The position numbers and the translations under genes are program-made. A model generated the notes under the pieces. The model saw only the letters and a list, made by a program, of their open reading frames with translations, searched no databases and was not told where the DNA came from. A DNA stretch of 64,000 nt from Phialophora verrucosa (lineage: Eukaryota; Ascomycota; Eurotiomycetes; Chaetothyriales; Herpotrichiellaceae), in assembly GCA_002099365.1 (NCBI GenBank), contig MSED01000015.1:248001-312000 (forward strand). Reading direction: 5' to 3'. Shown here piece after piece: positions 28,910 through 39,121 of the stretch. Position 1 is the stretch's first letter; the number at the start of each line of letters is the position of its first letter.

Positions 28910-31225
28910 TCATATCCACGGTCGCAAATTTGGGTTCAGCGAACGATTCGATAGTGGGAAGGCAGAAGGATATGCAGTAGGTGGAGGAACGTTCAATGGC
29001 GCTGGAGTTGGACGTACTTCGTTTCTATTGAGGACGTGACCTGCTGTTTCCGGCGTTGACGCTTCAAAGTTGTTCAGACTGATAGCTATCCACGAGCTTC
29101 GCGACGGTCTGGGGGGCGGGAGCATTGGAGTGCCGTTGCTAGTGTTGACGTCGCCCAACGGCCAGTTCAAACTGGACATTGAACGGTCTTCCACTGGCAG
29201 TGTGGGAGAGGAAGCTCTGCGAATGCTTGGGACCCGTGGTGTGTTGATCAATTCGAAAATTGTGGAAGGGCTGCTTTGTCTGGAATGGCGGCGATGGTGG
29301 TGTTGTCTTGGTAGAGTCGGAGGTCCCCATGGGCTTCGAAGCTCATACATGTCATCCTCTTCCTGATTTTGCATAGCCCCTCGTTTTCTGGGATACCTGC
29401 TGATTAGGACAGTTAAGTTTTCCTTGTTCAGGCCAAAAATGATGATCAAGGTTCCAAAGACGACGATCAAGATTATCGCTACTAGATTGAAAGATTGGTA
29501 GATCGCCGACTGGAGGATCATGTTGTTGCAGAACCAGATATCAGGCTCCTCTTGAGGCGGCATTAGGTATTGGACGCGTTGTGGCGTGGGTGCTACTTGC
29601 CCTGTGGCCCATTCGAACGTAACCCTCTGTAGATGGGCCATTGCGATAGAGTGCCAGTATTCCAATTCAAGCCTCCACTGGTTCTCCGGCAACGGACCTG
29701 ACAACACTGTGCCGCTACTGCCAGAAAGTGTAGCATTACTCGCCAGCAGCGGGTTAGTGGTCACTCCGAGGTTCATGGTAATTTGTTGAAGATTCGTCTG
29801 AGCCGTCGCACGTAACAATCGATCGAATGTGACCCTCTGGTGAGGTGTGAGAGCTTCGTTGAAAGTAGCAACGTTTTGTACCTGATCATATCCACCAAGG
29901 CCGGTGCAGGTGCCGTTGCTGGTACAAAAGTCATGCTGCTCTGTGCAGCCTAAAGTGCTGATCGCCTTGTCGCGCGCAAAGCGGTTCTCAAGATAGGGAT
30001 ATGGACCTCCAAACCAGGCCCCATCATGTGCTGCGAACCATGGATCAAGAACCTGTGTAGTATACATTCCCATATAACTAAGGAAGAGCAGCACCAGGTC
30101 GGCCTCCTGTGGTACCAGATCCGGGATGGGTTCGAAATCACTCGAGCTATAGGGAGGATCGGCTGGAGCGTACGCCATTTGGGGGTCTAGCTGATATGGT
30201 AGTATGACTTCGCTGGTAAACCTGTCGAAGAAAGAGGCGAAGTTTGAGTACGAGTAGGTCCAATTAGTCTGCTTGTAATTCGAAGGTCCAAAGTATGCAT
30301 ACGCGGTATCCGGTGAGGGTCGAGGGCTCGAAGCGTTCACTATTATACCGTTCCATCCAGTGATGTAGTTGGTATCATTGAGTACAGTGCAGGTCGTAAT
30401 CCTTCGGTACCTCAGGTGGTCTTGGGGCTTTGCATTTATGCCCAAATCGTCATGGGAGTCGATATAGCCTGTGTCCAGGACGGCAGTTTCTGAGTTGTCG
30501 TGACATAGGTATGAGGGGAACGGGCACGTTCCATTGCCGTAGCCGGCGCTCAAGCTAGAAGTCTTGAAAGTCTTGCAGGTTGATGACATATTAAGGGCGG
30601 AAGACCGAGCCAAGTAGCATTCTTGAGCATATTCGAGACTCAATTGGACGTCTTGTCCCTTCTTCGAATTGAACTGTACCAGCATCTCAAAGTTGTCCTC
30701 GGTGGAGATATCTAGACTGGAGATTTGGTCCAAGTATGTCTGGTTCCATATGCCACAGCTCTTGCTCTTCGAAAGAACCTCCCAAGGACCCGTCGTCGAA
30801 CTGGTACTGATTGCTTTGTTGGAAAAGATCCCGGCAACCCAGAAGAGGACTGTGTAGATAACAGCGAAGATGCCGATGGTGTACGCCCGTACAGAGCGCT
30901 TGCCTGAGCTTCGCCGTCGCTTCCACGCCAAACTCAGCATGCTCTGGGCAGTTGCCATGTCGCTGACCGCAACCCTCAATATGTTCTGCTGTTTCTGCAG
31001 ATGCGGAGTCTCTGGCTGAGAAGAGATGCCGTGCCGGTATAACATGTATCGTATGATGTTGAAGAGCTGGACTCCGCAAACAGTAACAAGAACCGCCAGC
31101 GCGTTGGTCATGATAACGGCATGTGTCGGGCAGAGTGTCCATGTTAAGCCCCATACTTTGCCCCTGGAGTAGTTCGTCCACACGCCTTCGTGTACATTGA
31201 CGACTGGGTCCAAAGCGTCTGCCAT
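28910..31225 (-). CDS. Large fungal multi-pass membrane protein, unknown function
   Basis: A single exon of 771 aa, starting at the ATG at 31225 (the frame upstream has only GTG). Hydrophobic helices are visible near residues 35-58 (AVIMTNALAVLVTVCG), 115-135 (IGIFAVIYTVLFWVAGIF) and 578-600 (LVAIILIVVFGTLIIIFGL). Between the second and third lies a region of about 440 residues rich in Cys and N-glycosylation sequons (NMSS, NGT, NWT), so it is probably an extracellular or lumenal domain. The C-terminal tail of about 165 residues is polar and Pro/Ser-rich, as in a cytosolic regulatory tail. The start VWTNYSRGKVWGLTWTL resembles the N-terminus of a widespread uncharacterised ascomycete membrane family. 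It converges on the repeat-peptide gene, with a 236 bp gap. A receptor-like or cell-wall role is only inference. Confidence 0.75.
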   Translation of the reverse strand: MADALDPVVNVHEGVWTNYSRGKVWGLTWTLCPTHAVIMTNALAVLVTVCGVQLFNIIRYMLYRHGISSQPETPHLQKQQNILRVAVSDMATAQSMLSLAWKRRRSSGKRSVRAYTIGIFAVIYTVLFWVAGIFSNKAISTSSTTGPWEVLSKSKSCGIWNQTYLDQISSLDISTEDNFEMLVQFNSKKGQDVQLSLEYAQECYLARSSALNMSSTCKTFKTSSLSAGYGNGTCPFPSYLCHDNSETAVLDTGYIDSHDDLGINAKPQDHLRYRRITTCTVLNDTNYITGWNGIIVNASSPRPSPDTAYAYFGPSNYKQTNWTYSYSNFASFFDRFTSEVILPYQLDPQMAYAPADPPYSSSDFEPIPDLVPQEADLVLLFLSYMGMYTTQVLDPWFAAHDGAWFGGPYPYLENRFARDKAISTLGCTEQHDFCTSNGTCTGLGGYDQVQNVATFNEALTPHQRVTFDRLLRATAQTNLQQITMNLGVTTNPLLASNATLSGSSGTVLSGPLPENQWRLELEYWHSIAMAHLQRVTFEWATGQVAPTPQRVQYLMPPQEEPDIWFCNNMILQSAIYQSFNLVAIILIVVFGTLIIIFGLNKENLTVLISRYPRKRGAMQNQEEDDMYELRSPWGPPTLPRQHHHRRHSRQSSPSTIFELINTPRVPSIRRASSPTLPVEDRSMSSLNWPLGDVNTSNGTPMLPPPRPSRSSWIAISLNNFEASTPETAGHVLNRNEVRPTPAPLNVPPPTAYPSAFPLSNRSLNPNLRPWI

Positions 31226-32332
31226 GGAAGACAAAATTCCAGCCACAGCTCGGGAAAAGGGTAAGAGGCTCGGGTCGGAAATTTAGCCTATCGACGAAGA
31301 CTTTTCAGTTCGTTATCTCCCAGGATTGCATGATTTGGTCGGTGACCCGGAGATATTAAGACAAAGATGTTGCCCAATGCTTGAGATGACGAGAAGAAGA
31401 GTAGCGACAAAACAGACTACCTGGCATGCAGAACACAATGCCATGTTTACATCTCACTGTCTAAATTCTCAGCCTCAGCGTCCCAAGTATATGCATCGTG
31501 ACCACTGGATCTCAGTTGCCGTTTCAAAGTATGGCCCCAGGATGTCATGAGGGCCGATGCTGATCGATGCGGCCAACATAAGGTCCGGTCAAAAATGGTG
31601 GTTAGCTGCTAAAGCCGAAATACAGCGCGACGTTTACCTTGGCCAATAATGGCTTCCAAAATTTAGGTAGGACGTCGATGTAACCAATGGTGCACTTGTC
31701 CCGTTCGTCGGGGAACTAGGCTCTGCTCCAGACTGCAGCGTTTCGCAACAAGGTCGAGGCCATAACAATGGATGAGATAGGCGCGATAAGTCTGGGTCCA
31801 GTTTCATGTAGTTGATGCTGCTCATGGTTGGCGAGCATATGGTCCGTTGAAGGCTGGCGCTAGGTAAGCGCCCGTGAACTCTACAAAAAGCACAAGGCGC
31901 ATGGAGCTGCATGTTGTGACGTGTCCCATTACCACCTCGCTGGGATAGTAGCACATGGCGACCCTAGCAGGAGTACCCAAATTAGTTCATATTCATGAAT
32001 AGAAACGTTCCGAGATTTCAAAGCGGCTCAAGTTTCGATGCCATGAGATTCCCCAGGAAGAGGGGAATACGAACTGAAACGCTGCAGAGCCCCAGCCGCC
32101 AAGGGATGCAGGCGAGGCACGCCTGATGACTAAGAACGGTGGTTCCCATGCAGAGGAGTCGAGCTGTGCATCTCGACCAGGTGTGATGGCCACGTGTGAT
32201 TGGGCTGCTGATGGGTATCGATGGAGTTCGAGCACTGTACTTTGTCTGGCCGATTGCGGCTTGGGATCGAAATGCCAGGCGCCACAATCGCCATCCACGA
32301 GCATCGGCCTAGGCTCAAGCCTTGCTGCCCCA
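31226..32332. other. Intergenic, 1.1 kb
   Basis: Upstream flank of the membrane-protein gene and downstream flank of HUS1. A minus-strand frame (31993-32418) overlaps the HUS1 3' end and continues past its stop. It lacks coding features. No repeats or RNA genes seen. Confidence 0.35.
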
Positions 32333-33480
32333 CTAGGCGGAGAAAGAACTGATGTAGTACTTTTTGATGTGTCAGCCTGGGGTATGTCTGTGAGAAGCTT
32401 GAACATACCGTGAGACATGGATCACCTTCGTCGCCGTGTTCATCGGCAGGCAGGTAGACATACAATACCAGAGCACCCTCATTGATGAAACATGCAATAA
32501 CCTTGGTGCAAACTCGGCCAACGCTGAGCACCCTTGACCAGTCCTTCGCATCAATACGGACTCTTGACCATCCAGCCTCGTTCTCGCCGTCTGGTGCACC
32601 AAGCTCCTTCATCTTAGTAGTCGGATGATCTGTCATGTCTGGGAAGAAAGCGGGGTCGAGTTCGGGATGTGCAAGTCCCGTCCACCTGCTCGAGATACTG
32701 AGGGCATCTGTTTTGACAGAGATTTTGAGCGAGCCGTACATGTTAGCGCTAAGTTCCAGGCGGGGGCTAACGCTGGATGAGGTCTTGGTAGTGGCAAGTG
32801 CTAATCTGGTGAAGCGTTCCGATATCGTCTTGACCTGGGCCAAGGGAGGGAGGCAGATGTTCACATCCGGCTCCGGGGTGCGCGGCTGGTGCAGTCTCTC
32901 AACAACTTCCATGGCCAGGACTTTCACGGGAATGTCCTGGGTGATGACGGTTTCCCGTTCCCTAGCTCCTCCGCCCTGCGTCTCACTGAAGGAGAGGTCA
33001 TTGCCATCGAAATCGAGCTCTTCGTCACCGACCCGTTCGCGAGTTGTGGTTGCAGCGGTAACAACGTTGTTACCGCTGCTGAAGGTATTTGTGACGATCG
33101 TCAGCGATAGCATAGGAACATTGTCTTTCTTGGTTAGTCTGATCTGAGTCGAGGTTGATCCGAGCGCGGATTTGAGGGCGCGTGAAAGCGCCTGAATTGG
33201 AACTTCAAGGTTGATAGTGTTTTGAGGTGACGCGGATTGGAGGATGTAGGTGTCAAAGATCATCTCGGGTCTCAAGACAGACCACACCTGACTCCCCTTG
33301 TCAGGGATGATGGTGAATTGAACTTCTTCATCGTTGAGGCGACACCAGGCTATTTGCCCAAGAGACGCCAACGAGGCACAGAATTCTAGCTGCTGTTAGC
33401 TGGGACGCGGTTTGCGGTGAGAGGCCGCAATGCGTACTGGCTAGCAAGTTCACATTTCTAATTTGGCTTTTGAAGCGCAT
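32333..33480 (-). CDS. HUS1: Checkpoint clamp subunit Hus1
   Basis: Three exons on the minus strand: 33438-33480, 32409-33385 and 32333-32359; 348 aa. The tiny first exon encodes MRFKSQIRNVNLLA, the canonical Hus1 start. Splicing (52 bp intron) gives KFCASLASLGQIAWCRLNDE, the conserved first strand and helix. The last intron (32360-32408) leads to a 27 bp exon ending YYISSFSA, restoring the final clamp strand that a read-through would replace with unrelated residues. Hus1 forms the ring-shaped 9-1-1 complex with Rad9 and Rad1, loaded at DNA damage to activate the ATR/Mec1 pathway in the nucleus. The insertion around residues 105-150, with acidic and Gly-rich stretches, is a fungal loop. Exons 1 and 3 are too short to appear as open frames, so automated models may miss them. 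Confidence 0.9.
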
Positions 33481-34216
33481 GGCATGCGTCTCAGTGGACA
33501 GTCGATGTCCCAGCTGGGAGGGGAGTCTGAATTGCTTGGGTGTACGAGTTGAAATGGTTAGCTTGAAGAACATCCAGGAACACAAGCCAATGTTCCGCGC
33601 GCCGCACCACTGGAGAAAAACGCGTCATGGGGGGCGCGGATACGCGACGGAAGCTCATTTCGGCTATCTAGCAAACCCTGACAGGCCCCCGATTAGCATG
33701 CAATTGGTTAAAGTCGGTGGACGAACGCCTCTGGAAGCGCGTACTCATAACTCGTACTCGTAAGGAGCCAGTCCAGCCGAGCCCCAAGCCCCCGAGCCCA
33801 GAACGCAGGCGTGAGGTGAAAATGTTTCTGGGGAAGTTTATGGTGCAGTCCAGTCTGCAGCCTGCAGCCACGAAGCCTGAAGCCTGCATTTTGTCCAACT
33901 TTCCCACTCGAGACAGACAGAATCCCACCTCATCTTTTCCATCTCTGGAAACTCGTTGAATCCTCGCTGATGTCTGTGTTCCCTTGACCCTTCGCTCTGG
34001 CGTTCCAACATCTACATTAGTACCGCTCGGTTCAAGGCTCTTCACACCCCTGTCGACTTAGACATCGCCTCAATGCCCTTGCATCACCCTCGATATTGAC
34101 TGGTTTCGACTCTGTTCAGCATGCTTCCATTTTGTTCCACGGGAGGCTGGGAGTCTTCAACGATTGAGAGCTTTTGCTTGCTCGCAGGATAGAAGGAGTC
34201 CTGCAGAATTCTGGAC
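33481..34216. promoter_or_regulatory. Divergent promoter, HUS1 / GAS2-domain gene
   Basis: 736 bp between two divergently transcribed genes. No convincing coding frame. CT-rich stretches near 33900-34060 look like the 5' leader of the plus-strand gene. Confidence 0.4.
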
Positions 34217-37200
34217 ATGGCACCCACAACTCCTACTCTACAGAACTTCCCCCGCCTCGACCCGATTACTTCAAACCGTTCTCCCTCCCGATCTCCTCGA
34301 CGCAAGGCGCAGTTCGCCTTCAGAGAGCTCGATCCGTTGCTGGGGAACTTGTCACCAGATTCAACCTTGAGGGCATTGCGGGCAACAGAAACAATATCGA
34401 CCGGTGCCGCGCAGGAAGATGCTTTGACTTCCAGCATCGCAGATGCAACTCCAGCAGAGCGAGAAATTGGCATAAGAGCCGCTTTTGCCGCCCAAAAACT
34501 GCGCGAATGGAAGGACGAGATCGCCAAATGGAAGTGGCCAGGCAAGCAAGAAAGAGGATCTGGCCTGGGATTTATACCTCCACCAGGTGCACAACACAAT
34601 GGCGAAGAGTATCGTGGCTGTCTGCCTACGTCTCTGGTAGAAGAGTACGAGGCCAGACTAGAGGAAATTAGGGACGACCTTGATAGTCTGGGAATCGATG
34701 AGATCAAGGACCATGTGCTCGAAGCGCATCGTCCGTCGAGCAGCTCGGCCAAGTCCAGGCCTGTGGGTGCTCGTGCAAGTTATGGGAGAATGCGCGACTT
34801 TACGGCTCTGATCACCGCAACCGTCATCCAGGCCTTGCCAGATCTCGCCAAGCTGAACAAATCGCTGGACACATGGGACATTCGATTACGGGTACTTAGA
34901 GAGCTGCCGAGGTTTCTTGAAGTAATGCAGTCCACTCAGCTCGGCATCCAGCACGCGTTCCACCAGATCAGAGATCCAAACTCGGCGCAGCATCTGACAG
35001 AAGCCGTGTTGGACAATCAAAAGGTGGTGTTGGGTGGACAGGTGTCAGATATGGGCCGACGCATTGACCGGCTCCTTGACATGCTCGAAGGCCAGGATGA
35101 CACACTCCCACAGGCCTGGATTGACAGGCTCGAGAATATCGAGCTCGACTACGCGACCTGGGTGGTCGAAGCCCAGCGTGTCCTTCTCAAGAACCAGCTG
35201 GTACCTAGACGAACGCCAGGCCCTGAGCCGGTAAAAGTGGTCGAGAGCAATGCACATATTGAAGAAGACCAGGGGACTATAGCTCCTGCAACACTTCTTC
35301 AGCCCAATGATTCTCAAATATCGTCGCAGGATGATGCTCGAATATTGTCGACAGATGGTAGAGCGACTGAAGACCTCGTATCAGAGCTGCCGACCACAAA
35401 CACAGACGAACCGAAAGCGAAGCGCAAGCCTTCTTTGAAGCTTGACCTGTCTCAGCCCAAGAGTCACAGAAGAGAAGCGTCCAAAGTCTCGGTCGCTGAG
35501 TCGATGTACTCGACTTTCTCGGACATTTCCAATGCAGAAATCATAGACGCAAAATCCACCAGCGTTCTCCCCAGTCCGAAGGTCAGCCTGGTCGACAATC
35601 CTTTCCGCGCCAGTCGTGATGAGATCACCTGGTTTGGATCTTCACCGGCAGCTCAGCAACAGTTGGCTGTGAAGCCACCGATGTTACAACGGGCCTCGAC
35701 AGCCTTGATCGAGGTCTTCCCCAAGGAGAAGCTAAAGGAAGTTGTCTTGAAACGTTCGGCAAGTTGCGATATGCTCTCGCAAAGCACTCAAACACCCGAG
35801 ACACCTTCAAGAGCTCTGAAGAAGCTGACCGGGAGTGAGTCACCGAATAAGTCAGATGAAGGAGTGGAAGGTTCTGTACTGTCGCCGTCAGCGCCCTGGG
35901 AGGAAACGATCCCTTCGGCAACGCCATCCCTGCAAATTGAGCCTCTGTCCGCCTCTTCACGGCAAGAAATCCTGCCGGAAGTGCCCAGGCGGTCGAGCAA
36001 GAGGAATACTTTGAGTGGATTGTCCCCGATCACACCGACCACGAGCGCTGCTGCTGAGGATCCTGTGCAGCAAGTAACTCCTGCGAGTACTACAAAGCAG
36101 CCATCAAGAAGACATAAGAAGTCAGAATCACTCGACGAGAAAATCCAGGATATTCTCACCACATTGCCGACAAAAATTCGTCTGACGAAGGATGTAGATT
36201 TAGAAAGCTCTTCAGCCTCGACCACCCGTTCCTCAACGCCTACCCCTGCATTGACTCTGTCACCGGCCCGAGCAGACCCATCCGTCCGCAAGGGTAATCT
36301 TGCAGATCCTGATATCAAGCTGTACCATCTGACACGGACCGGACAAGGTCGTGAGGCTCCGCCTATCAAACTCTTCGTGCGGACTGTTGGAGATGGCGAT
36401 CGTGTCATGGTTCGCGTCGGTGGAGGCTGGGCTGATCTCGGGGAATACTTGAAGGAGTATAGTCTTCATCATGGCAGTCGTGCGACCATTGACGGGCGGC
36501 TTGAAGTTGCCAGCTTTCCTGGGAACGCACAGGCCACTGCTGCCAATGGGGGATCGGCTTCGCAGGGGCGACGAAAGTCGAGGTCACCAACCGCAGCCCA
36601 GACAGCTTTTGAGGCTACTGATCTTGTTATTCCCAAAATCCGACCATCGACGCAACGCACGGGCTCTCCCGAAGGCCGGACGAGTAGAGGAGACGTCACA
36701 GCACCGCCCGTACCTCCTATCCCGTCTTCTTATACCATCAGATCCGCTACAACGACGTCTGCTACGCGGCGCGAGGCGGGGGCTACTTCGAACATCTTCC
36801 ACACGGATGCGGGTGACCCAGAAACACCGTCGCCGAGACGATACTCGGTTATCAATAATCAGAGCGGCGTTACAACCACGACCGTCGTCACTCCTCCTGT
36901 CGTCACCACGAATTACACTCCTCTAGGAGGAGCTGGACCCAAAATGAACGCTCGAAGGGTACCAAACACTGGAGCCAACCCCAATAACAACGACGCGTGG
37001 GTTCAAGGAATGGTCGGCAAGGCCAGAGCAGTCAGTGGCAGCGGTCCGACGATAATCCAGGGAGCGAACGGCACGTCTACGACAGTCACGACGACGACTA
37101 CGGTTAGCTCCACTCCGCCGTCGAGTGGCCGTCGCACATCGTCGTACTTCAGTGTCAGCCCCAACAATCCGCATTCGAGCCCGGTCACAATCTCGACCAG

Positions 37201-37354
37201 TCCGAGTACGGGGTCGGTTGCCAGTGACGCGAAGAGTAGCCGGCGAGTAAGTTACGCCTCGGGAAGCAGGAAGAGCAGTCGAATGAGCTTAGGCGACATT
37301 GGTGGAATCAAGCGAGTGTTTTTGAGAAAAAAGTCCGAGGCTGTCGCCAAGTGA
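34217..37354 (+). CDS. GAS2 (GAR) domain cytoskeletal protein
   Basis: A single exon of 1045 aa. Residues about 60-330 are helical and partly coiled (IRAAFAAQKLREWKDEIAKW, LPDLAKLNKSLDTWDIRLRV), reminiscent of spectrin-repeat or Kar9-like fungal proteins. The middle is a long disordered Ser/Pro/Lys-rich region. Near residues 695-752 lies a GAS2-related domain (IKLYHLTRTGQ, then IKLFVRTVGDGDRVMVRVGG and WADLGEYLKEY), known in animals and fungi to bind microtubules. The C-terminus is Thr/Ser-rich and basic, with SRRVSYASGSRKSSRMSLGD, which looks phosphorylatable. The likely role is linking microtubules to the cortex or to actin during polar growth or nuclear positioning. A Kar9-type orthology is possible, but I cannot confirm it. 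Confidence 0.82.
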   Translation: MAPTTPTLQNFPRLDPITSNRSPSRSPRRKAQFAFRELDPLLGNLSPDSTLRALRATETISTGAAQEDALTSSIADATPAEREIGIRAAFAAQKLREWKDEIAKWKWPGKQERGSGLGFIPPPGAQHNGEEYRGCLPTSLVEEYEARLEEIRDDLDSLGIDEIKDHVLEAHRPSSSSAKSRPVGARASYGRMRDFTALITATVIQALPDLAKLNKSLDTWDIRLRVLRELPRFLEVMQSTQLGIQHAFHQIRDPNSAQHLTEAVLDNQKVVLGGQVSDMGRRIDRLLDMLEGQDDTLPQAWIDRLENIELDYATWVVEAQRVLLKNQLVPRRTPGPEPVKVVESNAHIEEDQGTIAPATLLQPNDSQISSQDDARILSTDGRATEDLVSELPTTNTDEPKAKRKPSLKLDLSQPKSHRREASKVSVAESMYSTFSDISNAEIIDAKSTSVLPSPKVSLVDNPFRASRDEITWFGSSPAAQQQLAVKPPMLQRASTALIEVFPKEKLKEVVLKRSASCDMLSQSTQTPETPSRALKKLTGSESPNKSDEGVEGSVLSPSAPWEETIPSATPSLQIEPLSASSRQEILPEVPRRSSKRNTLSGLSPITPTTSAAAEDPVQQVTPASTTKQPSRRHKKSESLDEKIQDILTTLPTKIRLTKDVDLESSSASTTRSSTPTPALTLSPARADPSVRKGNLADPDIKLYHLTRTGQGREAPPIKLFVRTVGDGDRVMVRVGGGWADLGEYLKEYSLHHGSRATIDGRLEVASFPGNAQATAANGGSASQGRRKSRSPTAAQTAFEATDLVIPKIRPSTQRTGSPEGRTSRGDVTAPPVPPIPSSYTIRSATTTSATRREAGATSNIFHTDAGDPETPSPRRYSVINNQSGVTTTTVVTPPVVTTNYTPLGGAGPKMNARRVPNTGANPNNNDAWVQGMVGKARAVSGSGPTIIQGANGTSTTVTTTTTVSSTPPSSGRRTSSYFSVSPNNPHSSPVTISTSPSTGSVASDAKSSRRVSYASGSRKSSRMSLGDIGGIKRVFLRKKSEAVAK

Positions 37355-39121
37355 CGACGGCTAGAATATTGTATGGCAACATAGGGTGTGTTCGGAGTAG
37401 GAGAATGTCTGTTTTGAGGGCTGGTCGGGTTGCATGGGATTGGATTGCATGGGACGGGACTGCATTGGCTTGGACCACTGGAATTGGTGCACAGGACATG
37501 AACATCGGTAATTGGGAAGACCAGCGGTTCAGGACGTTACTGAGGGACCGGGATGGACTGGAATCCCTCGTTGACGATGGCTAGGCATGACCCAGCTGCT
37601 CCGTACAGTACACTCTTGTAATCGCTTGACTTGAAACATATATGAACACAGTACACAGTAGGCAGCACTGCACGACCAGGCACCTGCTTCTCTTAATTGT
37701 CGGATCTTGTCATCTCGGTCACTGTACCACCCGGTCGCGAAGACCAGCGCATGAGTCTACAGTCATCTACACGCGTACTGTGTACGAACAAGTCCTCGGT
37801 ACTCACGCGGACTCATTACGTCCTTCCGCCATTCCAGAAGTCACCAATGTACTGTCCCACGGAGCACCCAGCACGGGTTACAGACATATCTTACTGTGTA
37901 CGCACCCAGCATCGGTTACAGACATGTCTTACTGTGTACTGTACGTACCCCAACAGGTCTGACGAGTCTACCCGACCTTGACGCCCCGTTCGTTCGGTTT
38001 CCTTGCGCGATTCCTGCCCAACCGGCGCACCGCACCGCACACCGCGACTGAGACACCTAATCACAGTGTTCACCGACGCCTCCCCGAACAAAGCACGGCA
38101 TTGGACGCGCCAAGTATATGCTACCTGGCTACCCAGGGGCTCCTCCAGCGGGACTCGCTACGACAGTATGTACCTACTTACGGAGTAGTAGTAGTAGAGG
38201 AGCACGGGAGACCAAGAATGCAAGACACTCGCTTGGACGAGTACTACCGTCGCCGGCTGTGGAGCCCACGCTCGGTGATCTCGCTCGGCGACGACTGTTG
38301 AGACCGCGACTCTCGACCCTCGACCCTCGACCTCGTGTTCTCTCGCCCCTGCCAGGCGTTTTGACGAGGTGGTGGGTGGATACTCGCACAGAGAACATGC
38401 CGTGCATGCGCCGTCGGTGTTGCGGTGGGAAAAATCTCCGATTAGCTATTTAGTATTAGTGTACTCGCACTCGTACCGTCGCTTGCTGGCGATACCGTGT
38501 CGCACACGGTACCCAGTCACAGTATGGTACAGCCATACGTACATTAGCTGGTGTGCCAGTGTTGTATTAACCACAGTACCATGTACTTGTAGATAGCTAG
38601 ATTGCTAGCGCTGCAGTGGATGAGACATGCGCAAGGCAAGGCGCGTTTTCGAGTGGTATTAAGGAAACCGAGACCGTGTTCGAAGGCTCTACGGCGCACA
38701 CAGCACTGGGCAAGGAGGGACTCCATACTGCGTACTGTTCTCGTACACAGTGGTACTCGTACCGTGTAGTACTACCCGTACTTAGCTTCTTGCCGAGAAT
38801 ACACTTCGGAGAAAAGATTTCGTCACTTAAGGAGGCGTTGGGCCCGTTGTTTCAGAGTGGGCATGGATATCTATACTTAGAACCTCGGTTCTGCATTCTC
38901 AACTCATGCGTATCTGTCGTGGTATCTTCAACAAAGTTACCCCCAGCACAGCAGAACGGGGGGCGCGAGATTGGTGACGAGGCAAAGGCCTGGCTTGCAC
39001 TGTAGATTGATGTTTCCTGGGCCGTGGCATGGATTCTCTCGTATACGCCCGTTGAACGTCCGTACTGTGTAGTCGGTCACATGGCGGCCCGAACTCGGGA
39101 CACGCATCCCGCTCGACTTCT
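37355..39121. other. Gene-poor spacer with tandem repeats
   Basis: 1.77 kb between the GAS2-domain gene and the second GT25 gene. It holds a 38 bp tandem pair (37864-37939), a GTA triplet run near 38184-38196 (next to a TACGGAGTA motif at 38179-38187), and a CTCGACC heptamer run near 38305-38334. It is rich in GTAC/GTGTAC words. No gene is supportable. Confidence 0.45.
37864..37939. repeat. 38 bp tandem duplication
   Basis: Two adjacent copies, 37864-37901 and 37902-37939, differing at three positions. Each begins GCACCCAGCA and ends CTTACTGTGTAC. Non-coding. Confidence 0.85.

Noticed and set aside
28135..31225. Dikaritin-type RiPP cluster
   Set aside because: No UstYa-like oxidase, tyrosinase or Tyr-containing core is present; the neighbouring membrane protein has no HxxHC motifs.
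31993..32332. Frame continuing past the HUS1 stop
   Set aside because: Unspliced read-through gives residues unlike any Hus1 C-terminus, whereas the 27 bp exon gives the expected last strand.
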